NCBI RefSeq assembly: GCF_017573545.1
Contig: NZ_JAGEOK010000024.1
Location: forward strand, 1 to 64,000
DNA from: Actinomadura nitritigenes
GTDB taxonomy: Bacteria > Actinomycetota > Actinomycetes > Streptosporangiales > Streptosporangiaceae
Reading direction: 5' to 3'
Length of the DNA stretch: 64,000 bases
Under the pieces are notes generated by a model. That model had not been told where the DNA came from. It made no database searches and worked only from the letters and a program-made list of their open reading frames with translations. Positions 1 to 8,931 of this stretch are shown here, piece after piece. Within the stretch, counting starts at the first letter, position 1. Each line of letters starts with the position of its first letter. A program made the position numbers and the translations under genes.

Positions 1-69
1 AGCGTCCCCCCCCCCCCCGAGCCACCTCTCCCCACCTCCCCCCCTCTCCTCCACTCCGCTCTTCCGATC
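1..69. other. Probable sequencing-adapter/low-quality artefact at contig end
   Basis: Bases 57-69 read CGCTCTTCCGATC, identical to the 3' part of the standard Illumina adapter. Bases 1-56 are C-rich, with a 13-14 nt C run. Read on the minus strand they continue past the adapter core as a G-drifting, error-laden version of the adapter, as expected when a two-colour instrument reads off the end of an insert. The genuine genome sequence probably starts near base 70. Confidence 0.8.
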
Positions 70-1233
70 CCGCAGCGGGGCGCGCGCGGGCAGCGGGCCG
101 CCGCGGGCCGCCGCGGCGGCCGCGAGCCCGCCGAGGGCGATGCCCGCGACGCCCGGCAGGAGGTTGTTCGGGAACGGCAGCGGCGACAGCGCGCTCACCT
201 GGTACGGGACGAGGAGGACGAGGATCAGGAAGCCGCCGAGCGCGGCGCCCACGTCGATCCGCCAGACCGGCCCGCCGGTACCGGCGCGGCGCAGCGGCGC
301 CCGGCACGCCACCGCCAGCAGCCATGCCGACAGCACCTGCCCGAGGACCACGATCGGCACCACCTCGATGCCGGTGACGGCGTACGTCCCGGCGACCGCG
401 CCTGCGCCGACGCCGAGGACGGTGCCGCCGAGCACGCAGACCCCGCCGGGGACGGCGCGGACGGCGAGCCCGGACGCCAGGAACGCCAGCGCGAGGCCCT
501 GCCCGACGACGATCGCGATGTGCGCGCCGGTCAGCGACTGCCAGCCGGACGAGGCGACGAACGCGGGGCTGGCCAGCACCAGCACCTGCAGCGCGAGGAA
601 CGGCCCGAACGCGGCGGCGCCCATCGCGTCCCGCCAGGACAGGCCCGGCGCCGTCACCGGCCCGGACGACAGCTCCCGGTAGAGGGCGGCGGCGCCGAGC
701 GCCACGAACGCCAGGCACGCCGCCCACGGCCCGATCCCGTTCCGCCACACCGGGTCCCAGGTGGCGAAGCACATCCGGACCGCGGTGTCGGCGGACAGGC
801 CCGCGACGGTCGCGGTGGCGAACCCGACGCCGGACAGCCCGCGCGCCCCCTCGAACAGCGCCGCGACCGCGATCATGCCGATGGCGGTGCCGACGAACGC
901 CAGCCAGGTCTGCGGGCCGATCGCCTGGGCGAGCAGCCGGACGGCGAACAGGCCGCCGACGCCGGCCAGCAGGAGCCCGCTCGGCCCGGCGGCGCGGCGC
1001 ACCAGCGGCGCGGCGAACCCGGCGAGGTAGACCGCCAGCACGGCGATCGCGGCCACGCCGGTGCCGGCGTCGTCGGCGAAGTGGTCGAGCTGGGGAAGCG
1101 AGAAGCGCAGGGTCTGCGCGAGCACCGCGACCGTGATCGCGATGAGCGTCAGCCGGGCGGGCCCCTGCGGGACGATGGACGGCCCCTGCGCCGCCGGGCC
1201 GCCGATCTTCGTGCCTACTTCTGTGCTGGCCAA
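70..1233 (-). CDS. Polytopic membrane protein, C-terminal part missing
   Basis: An open frame of about 388 codons runs from a TTG at 1233 to the left edge of the window. The product is almost entirely hydrophobic, with about 11 predicted membrane segments and short charged loops. GGAG about 11 nt upstream supports the TTG. A GTG at 1287 is an alternative start. The gene is truncated by the contig end, and residues read through bases 1-69 are probably adapter. I do not recognise the family from this part. In actinomycetes some proteins of this shape continue into an endonuclease/exonuclease/phosphatase domain, but that part is absent here, so no function is assigned. It lies downstream of rpsA on the same strand, separated by about 350 bp with a strong hairpin. 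Confidence 0.6.
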
Positions 1234-1587
1234 TTGAACGAGTGCTCCCGGGGGACGAGCGGACCTACGGGGGTGGCGGCGCGGCACTGCGCGGCCCCTG
1301 CGGACTCTACGGCCCCGGCGGGCGCTTCGCGGGCGAAACCCGCCGGGAGCGGAACCGATCACACCACCGGACGATCATACGGGCCGGGGCGGACGCGACG
1401 GGCCGCTCCGGCAAGGCCCCGCGGGCGAAACCGCAAGGACCGAGAACCAAGCCGCCGGGCTGCGGGCGGGGCCGCGGGGTCCGCGGGCGGAAATCGGCCA
1501 CGGCCGGAGGCGATCCAGGGATCGCGCTCCGGCCGTGGTCGTGACGGCCTCTCGGCCGCCGCCGTTCAGTACGGGGTCAGTGACGGG
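1234..1587. other. Intergenic region downstream of rpsA
   Basis: This 354-bp stretch lies between rpsA and the truncated membrane protein gene. The only clear element is the hairpin at 1498-1538. The remainder (1234-1497) must hold the promoter of the membrane protein, but I see no convincing -35/-10 pair. Short frames on both strands have no Shine-Dalgarno or recognisable product. Confidence 0.5.
1498..1538 (-). terminator. Strong hairpin after rpsA
   Basis: The outer arms CCACGGCCGGAG and CTCCGGCCGTGG are a perfect 12-bp inverted repeat. The inner GCGATCC/GGGATCGC continues the stem with one extra base. It begins about 50 nt past the rpsA stop codon. There is no U-tract, as is common for actinomycete terminators. 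Confidence 0.65.
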
Positions 1588-3069
1588 TCACTGGCCGCCG
1601 GACAGCTTCTCCCGCAGCGCGGCGAGCGCCTCGTCGGTGGCCAGCGCGCCACCGCCCGACTCGCTCTCCCCGCCGCCGGAGTAGGAGGTCTCGCCACCGC
1701 CGCCGGTCGCGGGGCCGGTCTCGGCCTCCGCCTCGGCCTTGCGGGCCTCCTCGATCTGCTTGCGGTGGGCGTCGAAGCGGGTGCGCGCCTCGGCGTACTG
1801 CCGCTCCCAGGTCTCGCGCTGCTCGTCGAAGCCCTCGAGCCACTCGCCGGTCTCGGCGTCGAAGCCCTCGGGGTACTTGTAGTTGCCCTGCTCGTCGTAC
1901 TCCGCGGGCATGCCGTACAGCGTGGGGTCGAAGTCCTCTTCCTCCATGCTGGCCGCGCCCTCGTTGGCCTGCTTGAGCGACAGGCTGATCCGCCGCCGGT
2001 CGAGGTCGATGTCGATGATCTTCACGAAGATCTCGTCGCCGACCTGGACGACCTGCTCGGGGATCTCCACGTGGCGCTCGGCCAGCTCGGAGATGTGCAC
2101 CAGGCCCTCGATGCCCTCCTCGACGCGGACGAACGCGCCGAACGGCACCAGCTTGGTGACGCGGCCCGGCACGACCTGGCCGATCTGGTGGGTGCGGGCG
2201 AACTGCTGCCACGGGTCTTCCTGGGTCGCCTTGAGCGACAGGGAGACGCGCTCGCGCTCCATGTCGACGTCCAGGACCTCGACCGTGACCTCCTGGCCGA
2301 CCTCGACGACCTCGGACGGGTGGTCGATGTGCTTCCAGGACAGCTCGGAGACGTGCACCAGGCCGTCGACGCCGCCGAGGTCGACGAACGCGCCGAAGTT
2401 GACGATCGAGGAGACGACGCCCTTGCGGACCTGGCCCTTCTGCAGGGTGTTGAGGAAGGTCTGGCGGACCTCGCTCTGCGTCTGCTCCAGCCAGGCGCGG
2501 CGGGACAGGACCACGTTGTTGCGGTTCTTGTCCAGCTCGATGATCTTCGCCTCGAGCTCGCGGCCGACGTACGGCTGCAGGTCGCGGACCCGGCGCATCT
2601 CGACCAGCGACGCGGGCAGGAAGCCCCGCAGGCCGATGTCGAGGATGAGACCGCCCTTGACGACCTCGATGACCGTGCCGGTGACGATGCCGTCCTCGTC
2701 CTTGATCTTCTCGATCGTGCCCCAGGCGCGCTCGTACTGGGCGCGCTTCTTGGACAGGATCAGCCGGCCTTCCTTGTCCTCCTTCTGGAGGACGAGGGCC
2801 TCGACGTGATCGCCGACGGTGACGACCTCGTTGGGGTCGACGTCGTGCTTGATGGACAGCTCGCGCGAGGGGATGACGCCCTCGGTCTTGTAGCCGATGT
2901 CGAGGAGGACCTCGTCACGATCGACCTTGACGACGGTGCCTTCGACGATGTCGCCGTCGTTGAAGTACTTGATGGTCTCATCGATCGCCGCGAGGAAGGC
3001 TTCCTCGGACCCGATGTCGTTGACCGCTACCTGCGGGGTGGTCGAGGTGGCCTCGGTGCTACTCGTCAT
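1588..3069 (-). CDS. rpsA: 30S ribosomal protein S1
   Basis: Ribosomal protein S1 binds mRNA on the 30S subunit and helps initiate translation of structured or weak-SD messages. The 493-aa product has four S1 (OB-fold) RNA-binding domains at about residues 39-108, 127-191, 212-281 and 297-367. The last two carry the most canonical pattern (FGAFV, GLVH[VI]SEL, SLSLK). An acidic, low-complexity tail follows, rich in E, A and G. Four domains are normal for Actinobacteria, against six in E. coli. GGAG 11 nt upstream supports the ATG. Next to polA it forms the conserved actinobacterial polA-rpsA neighbourhood, though here a deacetylase gene lies between them. Confidence 0.97.
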   Translation of the reverse strand: MTSSTEATSTTPQVAVNDIGSEEAFLAAIDETIKYFNDGDIVEGTVVKVDRDEVLLDIGYKTEGVIPSRELSIKHDVDPNEVVTVGDHVEALVLQKEDKEGRLILSKKRAQYERAWGTIEKIKDEDGIVTGTVIEVVKGGLILDIGLRGFLPASLVEMRRVRDLQPYVGRELEAKIIELDKNRNNVVLSRRAWLEQTQSEVRQTFLNTLQKGQVRKGVVSSIVNFGAFVDLGGVDGLVHVSELSWKHIDHPSEVVEVGQEVTVEVLDVDMERERVSLSLKATQEDPWQQFARTHQIGQVVPGRVTKLVPFGAFVRVEEGIEGLVHISELAERHVEIPEQVVQVGDEIFVKIIDIDLDRRRISLSLKQANEGAASMEEEDFDPTLYGMPAEYDEQGNYKYPEGFDAETGEWLEGFDEQRETWERQYAEARTRFDAHRKQIEEARKAEAEAETGPATGGGGETSYSGGGESESGGGALATDEALAALREKLSGGQ

Positions 3070-3254
3070 GTGTCGGCTGGCTCCGGTACGGACATGGAAG
3101 TCGTTATGGGTTGTGCGCGGAGGGCCGTCCGCCCTGCCGAGAACCGGAAGGAACGCGGTGCTGACCGCGTCAGTGAACCGAACCGATGTCGCCGACCTGA
3201 CCGAGCGCGAGCCTGCTCCGTCCGAAGCGCGCGCAGGCCCACAGCGCAGCGATC

Positions 3255-3283
3255 AGAATATGGGACGCGGCGCGCCTGGTCAA
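3255..3283 (-). promoter_or_regulatory. Sigma-70-type promoter of rpsA
   Basis: Read on the minus strand: TTGACC at 3283-3278, a 17-bp spacer, then TATTCT at 3260-3255. This is the closest match to the housekeeping consensus noticed in the window. Transcription would start near 3248, giving rpsA a leader of about 180 nt. Confidence 0.75.
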
Positions 3284-3313
3284 TCCGGTGGGAGCGCCGG
3301 CGTCCCGCGCGCA

Positions 3314-4456
3314 TCAGTAGACCCGCGCCCAGGCCCGGTACGGCTTGCCCAGCCGGTCCTCGAGCATATTGGGAAACGTCACCGTGTTCGGGTCGCCGTC
3401 GGATGTGTACCGCTCATCGGGGTGCTTGTCCAGGTAGTCGAGCCAGGCCGTCGAGCAGAACTGCTTGCAGTCGTCCTCTTTGATCTTGCCCTCGGACCGC
3501 ACCCGGTCGATCGCCCACCGGTCGAACTTCGCGTCGAACGGCGACACCGACGGCCGCCAGCCCGCCAGGAAGATCCCCTGGAAGGCGTACGAGCCGTCCT
3601 TCCTCTCCGCCCACGCCGGCTTGCGCGGGGCGACCCCGAACGGGTAGGCGAACGTCGTCGTGTGCACCCCGGTCAGCTTGACGATCTCGTCCTCCATGCC
3701 GCCGATCTCCTTGTGCACCTGGTCCTCGGACAGGTGCGACAGGTCGGGGTGCGACAGGGTGTGGTTGGCGACCTCGTACCCGTGCTGGGTGAGCCACTTC
3801 AGGCCCGCGGCGGCCTGCACGCCGCTCATCCCAAACAGGTCCTTGTTCAGGTAGAACGTCGCCGTCGGGCGGAATCCCGGGTTCTCCCGCGCCACCTGCT
3901 CGATGACGCCCACCGCCGTGTCGGGCTTCGGGTTGCCCTGCGGGTCCAGCCCGAAGTGCCCGGGAGTGCTGTCGTCGAAGGTCAGCACGACGGGGTGCCT
4001 GCCGGCCGGGACGTCGATCCGCCCGCTGACGAACTGCGCCGCGGTGATCGGCACGTAGCCGTCCTTGGCGAGCCGCGTCAGCTCGTCGTGCAGCTCCGTG
4101 GTCGAGCGGTCCAGCGACTGCTGCGGCTTGACCATGATCCGGTGGTACATCAGCACCGGGATCTGGCCCAGCTCGTCGGCCTTCGCCTGCACCGCCGCGG
4201 GCGTCGCCGCCGCGAGCCGGACGGGCTCCGGCGCGCTCGCCGACGCGCTCGGGGACGCCGCCGCCTCCCCGGGCGGCGGGGGCCCGGACGGCTTGGCCGC
4301 CTCGGCCGGCCGGTCGTCGCGCGCGGCCCGCGCGGTCGCCCCGGCCTGCGCCGCCGCGGCGCCCTCGCCGCGCCCGCGCCGCTCCCCTGGCAACGTCAGC
4401 CCCAGGATCACGGCGCAGACGACCACAACTCCAGCGATCTTGTGAAGGAGAGGCAC
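3314..4456 (-). CDS. Membrane-anchored polysaccharide deacetylase (NodB fold)
   Basis: This is a predicted metal-dependent carbohydrate esterase (CE4/NodB) acting outside the membrane on N-acetylated polymers such as peptidoglycan. From a GTG at 4456, preceded by GGGGG, the protein has 380 aa. An N-terminal hydrophobic segment (about 5-22) acts as signal or anchor. An Ala/Pro/Ser linker follows, then the deacetylase domain. The catalytic motif TFDD (D161, D162) and the metal-binding NHTLSHP (H232, H236) are present, as is the FAYPFG motif. A longer frame begins at 4615, but its first 53 residues do not resemble a secretion signal. The substrate cannot be read from the sequence. Confidence 0.88.
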   Translation of the reverse strand: MPLLHKIAGVVVVCAVILGLTLPGERRGRGEGAAAAQAGATARAARDDRPAEAAKPSGPPPPGEAAASPSASASAPEPVRLAAATPAAVQAKADELGQIPVLMYHRIMVKPQQSLDRSTTELHDELTRLAKDGYVPITAAQFVSGRIDVPAGRHPVVLTFDDSTPGHFGLDPQGNPKPDTAVGVIEQVARENPGFRPTATFYLNKDLFGMSGVQAAAGLKWLTQHGYEVANHTLSHPDLSHLSEDQVHKEIGGMEDEIVKLTGVHTTTFAYPFGVAPRKPAWAERKDGSYAFQGIFLAGWRPSVSPFDAKFDRWAIDRVRSEGKIKEDDCKQFCSTAWLDYLDKHPDERYTSDGDPNTVTFPNMLEDRLGKPYRAWARVY

Positions 4457-4857
4457 GATTCCCCCGCCGGTAGACCCGAACAGGACCAGGGGGACAGCGT
4501 ACGACCCCCCGGACATCAACGGACACCGACCGGCGTACCCGAATGATCTCCACAGACCACTCCAGTGCCGCCCCGCATCGCACCAAGTGCGAAACCCCCT
4601 GGTAAACCCGGACACCCCGCCCGCGCAGCCCCGAGCGCGGGCATGAGAAAATGCCCCGCGCCACCAAGGACGCGGGGCACTCGAACCGGACGAGTCGGCC
4701 TCAGCCGCTGCGCTCAGCCCGCACGCGAGCGCGTTGTCCGACCGGTGGGGCGATGCCGGACGCGAGCCCCACCGGGAAGCTCGCGAAGCGAGTTCGCGCT
4801 CGCCCGAGCACGGTCAGCGGGCGAGCCGCCAGGCGAGCCCTCTGGACCGTGATCGCA
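4457..4857. other. Intergenic region between polA and deacetylase gene
   Basis: This 401-bp stretch contains the polA terminator (4652-4679). Between it and the polA stop lies a GC-rich segment with several short inverted repeats (for example GCTCGCGAAGCGAGT near 4779). Between 4457 and 4650 the deacetylase promoter must lie. TTGATG and TACGCT are present on the minus strand but only 12 nt apart, so I do not call it. Confidence 0.45.
4652..4679 (-). terminator. Intrinsic terminator after polA
   Basis: TGCCCCGCG and CGCGGGGCA form a perfect 9-bp stem with a 10-nt loop. On the minus strand it is followed directly by TTTTCTC, giving the classic hairpin plus U-tract. It lies about 180 nt beyond the polA stop. 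Confidence 0.8.
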
Positions 4858-7548
4858 TCAGTGCGCCGCGTCCTGCCAGGTGCGGCCGGTGCCCATGGAG
4901 ACGCTCAGGGGCGCGCGGAGGGCGTAGGCACCGGCCATCTGGTCGCTGACGAGGGCCTTCAGCTCGTCGAGCTCGCCAGCGGCGACCTCGAACACCAGCT
5001 CGTCGTGGACCTGCAGCAGCATCCGGGAGTCCAGGCCAGCCTCGCGCAGGGCGCGGTCGACGTTCAGGCTCGCGACCTTGATGATGTCGGCGGCCGACCC
5101 CTGGATGGGCGCGTTCAGCGCCATCCGCTCGGCCATCTCGCGGCGCTGCCGGTTGTCGGAGTTGAGGTCGGGCAGGTAGCGGCGGCGGCCGAGGATGGTC
5201 TCGGTGTAGCCGTCCTGGCGGGCCTTGGCGACGATGTCGCGCAGGTAGTCGCGGACGCCGCCGAACTGCTGGAAGTACTCCTCCATCAGGCCCCGCGCCT
5301 CGTCCGGGGAGATCCGCAGCTGCTGCGACAGCCCGTACGCCGACAGCCCGTACGCCAGGCCGTAGTTCATCGCCTTGATGCGGGCGCGCAGCTCGGAGTC
5401 GATCTGCTCGGACGGCAGCCCGAACACGCGGGACGCGGTGATGGTGTGGAAGTCGGCGCCGCTGCCGAACGCCTCCAGCAGCGCCTCGTCCTCCGACAGG
5501 TGCGCCATGATCCGCAGCTCGATCTGGGAGTAGTCGGCGGTCAGCAGCGACTCGTACCCGCCGCCGACGACGAACGCCTCCCGGATCTGCCGGCCCTCGG
5601 CGGTGCGGATCGGGATGTTCTGCAGGTTGGGGTCGGTGGACGACAGCCGGCCGGTCGCGGCGATCATCTGGTTGAACGTGGTGTGGATGCGGCCCGCGTC
5701 GTCGGCCATCGGGATGAGCGAGTCGACGATGCTCTTCAGCTTGGCGACCTCGCGCCAGCGCAGGATGTGCTCCAGGACCGGGTGGCCGTCCTTCTCCAGC
5801 AGCGTGGTGAGGGCCTCGGAGTCGGTGGTGTAGCCGGTCTTGGTGCGCTTGGTCTTCGGCAGGTTCAGCTCGTCGAACAGCACCTGCTGCACCTGCTTGG
5901 GCGAGCCGAGGTTGAACTCGTGCCCGACGGCGGCGTGGGCCTGCTGCTCCTGCTCCTTCACCTGGCCGCCGAGCGACGCCGACAGGCCGGCGAGGTGGTC
6001 GGCGTCGACGGCGATGCCCGCGCGCTCCATGTCGGCCAGCACCCGGACGAGCGGCAGCTCCACCTCGTGCAGGAGCCGCGTCGCGCCCCGCTTCTCCAGG
6101 TCGCCGTCGAGGACGTCGGCCAGCTCGGTCACGGCGCGGGCGCGGACGGCGAGCGCCTCGGCGGCCTCCTCCTCGCCCGACCCGTCCAGGGTGAGCTGCC
6201 CGGAGTCCTCGGTCTCGCTGCGCAGCTCCCGGTGCAGGTAGCGCAGGACGAGGTCGGCGAGGTCGAACGTGCGCTGCCCCGGCAGCGCCAGGTAGGCGGC
6301 CAGCGCGGTGTCGCTGGTGACGCCGTCGAGCCTGATGCCGCGCGCGGCGAGCGCCAGCATCGGGCCCTTCGCCTCGTGGATCGCCTTGGGGCGGGACGGG
6401 TCGGCGAGGAACGCGGCCAGCGCGCGCTCGTCGTCCTCGATCAGCTCCGCCGGGTCGAGGTGGACGGCGGGCCCGTCCTTGGACGCCAGCGCGAGCGCGG
6501 TGACCTCGCCGGTGCCGCGCCCCCAGGAGCCGGTGACGGCGACGCCGAGCCGGGTGCCGCCGTTGGCGTCCAGCCAGGCGCCGAGCCCGCCCGGCTCCAG
6601 CGCGTCGACCTCCACCTCGAAGCCCTCGTCGGCCTCCGGCTCCGCCGCGGACAGCGAGGAGTACAGCCGCTCCCGCAGCACCCGGAACTGCAGCGAGTCG
6701 AACAGGGTGTGGATCTCGTCGCGGTCCCACTGCCCCATCGTCAGCTGCGGCGGCGTCAACTCCAGCCCCACGTCGGTGTCGAGCTTGTTGATCTGCTGGT
6801 TGCGCAGCACCCCGGCGAGGTGCTCGCGCAGGTTGTCGCCGGCCTTGCCCTTGATCTCGTCGACCTTGGCGACGAGGGTGTCGAGGTCGCCGTACTTGGT
6901 CAGCCACTTCGCGGCGGTCTTCGGGCCGACGCCGGGCACGCCCGGCAGGTTGTCGCTGCTCTCCCCGACCAGCGCGGCCAGCTCGCGGTACCGCTCGGGC
7001 GGCACCCCGTACTTGGCCTCGACCGCGGCCGGGTCCATCCGGGCCAGCTCCGACACGCCCTTGACCGGGTACAGGATCGTGACGTGCTCGTTGACGAGCT
7101 GGAACGCGTCCCGGTCGCCGGTGACGACGAGGGTGTCCAGCCCGGCCTCGGTGGCCTGCACCGACAGCGTGGCGATGATGTCGTCGGCCTCGAACCCCGC
7201 GACCGACATCCGCGGGATGCGCAGCGCGTCCAGCACCTCGAAGATCAGGCTGACCTGGCTGCGGAACTCGTCGGGCGTCTTCTGCCGCCCCGCCTTGTAC
7301 TCCACGTACTGCTCGTGCCGGAACGTCGGCTCGCTGCGGTCGAACGCCACCGCGATGTGGGTGGGCTGCTCGTCGCGCAGGACGTTGATGAGCATCGAGG
7401 TGAAGCCGTACACCGCGTTCGTCGGCTGCCCGTCGGTGGTGGAGAAGTTCTCCACCGGCAGCGCGAAGAACGCGCGGTAGGCCAGGGAATGCCCGTCGAG
7501 CAGGAGGAGCCGGTCACGCTTGTCAGGGGTCGCTGGTTCGTTCGCCAC
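4858..7548 (-). CDS. polA: DNA polymerase I
   Basis: DNA polymerase I performs gap filling and repair synthesis and removes RNA primers. The 896-aa product has an N-terminal 5'-nuclease domain (LLLLDGHSLAYRAFF, EADDIIATLS, VTGDRDAFQLV; about 1-300). A degenerate 3'-5' exonuclease-like domain follows (about 320-500). The C-terminal polymerase domain carries motif A DYSQIELR, motif B RIKAMNYGLAYG and motif C QVHDELVFEV. The middle domain lacks the DxE metal-binding motif expected near its start (the strand reads LGVAVTGSW), so proofreading is probably absent, as in mycobacterial PolA. The GTG start has no Shine-Dalgarno but a TAGAGT box 6 nt upstream. Confidence 0.97.
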   Translation of the reverse strand: MANEPATPDKRDRLLLLDGHSLAYRAFFALPVENFSTTDGQPTNAVYGFTSMLINVLRDEQPTHIAVAFDRSEPTFRHEQYVEYKAGRQKTPDEFRSQVSLIFEVLDALRIPRMSVAGFEADDIIATLSVQATEAGLDTLVVTGDRDAFQLVNEHVTILYPVKGVSELARMDPAAVEAKYGVPPERYRELAALVGESSDNLPGVPGVGPKTAAKWLTKYGDLDTLVAKVDEIKGKAGDNLREHLAGVLRNQQINKLDTDVGLELTPPQLTMGQWDRDEIHTLFDSLQFRVLRERLYSSLSAAEPEADEGFEVEVDALEPGGLGAWLDANGGTRLGVAVTGSWGRGTGEVTALALASKDGPAVHLDPAELIEDDERALAAFLADPSRPKAIHEAKGPMLALAARGIRLDGVTSDTALAAYLALPGQRTFDLADLVLRYLHRELRSETEDSGQLTLDGSGEEEAAEALAVRARAVTELADVLDGDLEKRGATRLLHEVELPLVRVLADMERAGIAVDADHLAGLSASLGGQVKEQEQQAHAAVGHEFNLGSPKQVQQVLFDELNLPKTKRTKTGYTTDSEALTTLLEKDGHPVLEHILRWREVAKLKSIVDSLIPMADDAGRIHTTFNQMIAATGRLSSTDPNLQNIPIRTAEGRQIREAFVVGGGYESLLTADYSQIELRIMAHLSEDEALLEAFGSGADFHTITASRVFGLPSEQIDSELRARIKAMNYGLAYGLSAYGLSQQLRISPDEARGLMEEYFQQFGGVRDYLRDIVAKARQDGYTETILGRRRYLPDLNSDNRQRREMAERMALNAPIQGSAADIIKVASLNVDRALREAGLDSRMLLQVHDELVFEVAAGELDELKALVSDQMAGAYALRAPLSVSMGTGRTWQDAAH

Positions 7549-7554
7549 ACCAGG

Positions 7555-7560
7555 ACTCTA
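7555..7560 (-). promoter_or_regulatory. -10 box of a probable leaderless polA transcript
   Basis: TAGAGT on the minus strand ends 6 nt before the GTG start of polA, and there is no Shine-Dalgarno between them. This is the TANNNT-N6-start layout of leaderless actinobacterial mRNAs. Only 45 bp separate polA from the divergent thioesterase gene. Confidence 0.6.
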
Positions 7561-7593
7561 GTCTGCGCGTACGACAGTTTCGTGGAGGCGTAA

Positions 7594-8040
7594 GTGAGCG
7601 ACACCGACGGCCTGAGCCGGGACGACCTGGCCGCGCAGATCCTTTCCGGTGAGGGGATGGAGTCCCGCGGCGACCTGGCCAAGGCGATGGGCGTGGAGTA
7701 TCTGGAGGTGTCCGCCGAACGGGTCGTCGGCCGCATGCCGGTCAAGGGCAACACCCAGCCGTACGGGCTGCTGCACGGCGGCGCGTCCTGCGTGCTCGCC
7801 GAGACCCTCGGGTCCGCCGGGTCGGCGATGCACGCCGGGCCGGGCCGCATCGCCGTCGGCATCGAGATCAACGCCACCCACCACCGGTCCGCGACGGACG
7901 GGTTCGTCACGGGCGTCGCCACCCGCGCCCACGGCGGCCGGACCCTCGCCACCTACGACATCGTCATCACCGACGAGCAGGACCGGCGGGTGTGCACCGC
8001 CCGCCTCACCTGCATGCTCCGCGACGCGCCCGCCTCCTGA
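7594..8040 (+). CDS. PaaI-family hotdog thioesterase
   Basis: This is a predicted acyl-CoA (aryl-CoA) thioesterase with a single hotdog fold, cytosolic. The 148-aa protein carries the PaaI signature NTQPYGLLHGGASCVLAET (about residues 51-69), in which HGG shapes the active site, followed by EINATHHRSATDGFVTG. GGAGG 7 nt upstream of the GTG supports the start. It is divergent from polA with 45 bp between, an arrangement I believe is common in actinomycetes. The physiological substrate is unknown. EntH/MenI-like enzymes share this fold, but there is no siderophore or menaquinone gene nearby. Confidence 0.85.
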   Translation: MSDTDGLSRDDLAAQILSGEGMESRGDLAKAMGVEYLEVSAERVVGRMPVKGNTQPYGLLHGGASCVLAETLGSAGSAMHAGPGRIAVGIEINATHHRSATDGFVTGVATRAHGGRTLATYDIVITDEQDRRVCTARLTCMLRDAPAS

Positions 8041-8114
8041 CCCGGCGAGGCCGGGCGGGGGCCGCGCCCCCTCGGGGGACGCCGCGCCGCCCCGCGTCCG
8101 ATCCGCGGCTTTCT

Positions 8115-8144
8115 TTGCGATCGACCGGCCGGGGTCTGTAGCGT
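8115..8144 (+). promoter_or_regulatory. Candidate sigma-70 promoter
   Basis: TTGCGA at 8115-8120 and TAGCGT at 8139-8144 are separated by 18 bp. A transcript would start near 8151, immediately before the inverted repeat at 8155-8225, so it may drive that structure rather than, or as well as, the lipoprotein gene. Confidence 0.5.
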
Positions 8145-8154
8145 GGATCGGAAC

Positions 8155-8225
8155 GGCCTGGGATCACCGAGTAGACAACGCACGCGCCCGCGAGGGCCGT
8201 ACGGCCCCAAAGGTGATCCCAGGCC
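8155..8225. other. Nested inverted repeat, possible structured RNA
   Basis: GGCCTGGGATCACC (8155-8168) and GGTGATCCCAGGCC (8212-8225) are a perfect 14-bp inverted repeat around a 43-nt loop. The loop contains a second perfect palindrome, GGGCCGTACGGCCC. The element starts a few nucleotides after a promoter-like sequence and ends about 100 nt before a gene that has its own -10 box. It could be a small RNA, a 5'-leader structure or a palindromic repeat element. The sequence alone does not decide. Confidence 0.45.
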
Positions 8226-8330
8226 CGGCACATCTCCGGGCCGCCCCGCGGCACGGCGCAGATCACGAGACGGTCCCAGGACGCCCCGCGATCTGGCGAG
8301 CGCCGGAGACGCCGCCCTACCGTGCGGATC

Positions 8331-8888
8331 ATGCGGCCCCTACCGGCAGGACGCCCGCGCGCCGCCGCGGCCCTCCTGCTCCTCGCCCCGCTCCTCCCGC
8401 TGGCGTCCGCCTGCGGCGGCCACGACGACGCCCGCTACCGCGTCCCCGCCCGCCCCCTCCGCGACGGCGAGCACGCCCTCCGCTACCGCGAGGTGACCGA
8501 CGGGCGGATCGCGTTCGCCGCGATCGGCCTCAGCTCCGGCCTCACCACCATCACCGGCAGCCACGCCGACCTGCCGTCCCGGCTCGGCGGCTTCGCCCGC
8601 GTCCGCATGATCGCCGAGAACCGCTACGCGACCTTCCACAAGATCGACCTCGACCGGCAGCTGCTCGTCACCTCGCGCGGCGCCTACCCGCCCGACGTGA
8701 ACGCGATGCGGGTCAAGCGCCAGCCCACCGACATCGAGCTCGGCTCCCACGACCGCCTCGAGTTCGACCTGATGTACGACATCCCGAAGGACGCGCGGAT
8801 CAGGGCGCTGCGGCTCTACTCCTCCCCCACCGACGACCTCGGCGTCCCGCTACAGCACGACCCCGGAGCGGAACTGCCGTTGCGGTGA
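8331..8888 (+). CDS. Putative lipoprotein of unknown function
   Basis: The 185-aa secreted protein has a basic N-terminus, a hydrophobic stretch and a lipobox-like LASAC, so the mature protein should be lipid-anchored outside the membrane. The remaining ~150 residues look like a compact beta-rich domain, possibly DUF4352/immunoglobulin-like (a weak impression). A TACCGT box lies 7 nt upstream of the ATG at 8331, suggesting a leaderless message. A GTG at 8322 would add three residues but overlaps that box. It is convergent with livF, and no functional partner is visible. Confidence 0.65.
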   Translation: MRPLPAGRPRAAAALLLLAPLLPLASACGGHDDARYRVPARPLRDGEHALRYREVTDGRIAFAAIGLSSGLTTITGSHADLPSRLGGFARVRMIAENRYATFHKIDLDRQLLVTSRGAYPPDVNAMRVKRQPTDIELGSHDRLEFDLMYDIPKDARIRALRLYSSPTDDLGVPLQHDPGAELPLR

Positions 8889-8931
8889 ACGGCGGCCCCG
8901 CCCCGGGGTCGTGTCGAAACGTCCGGGCCTT

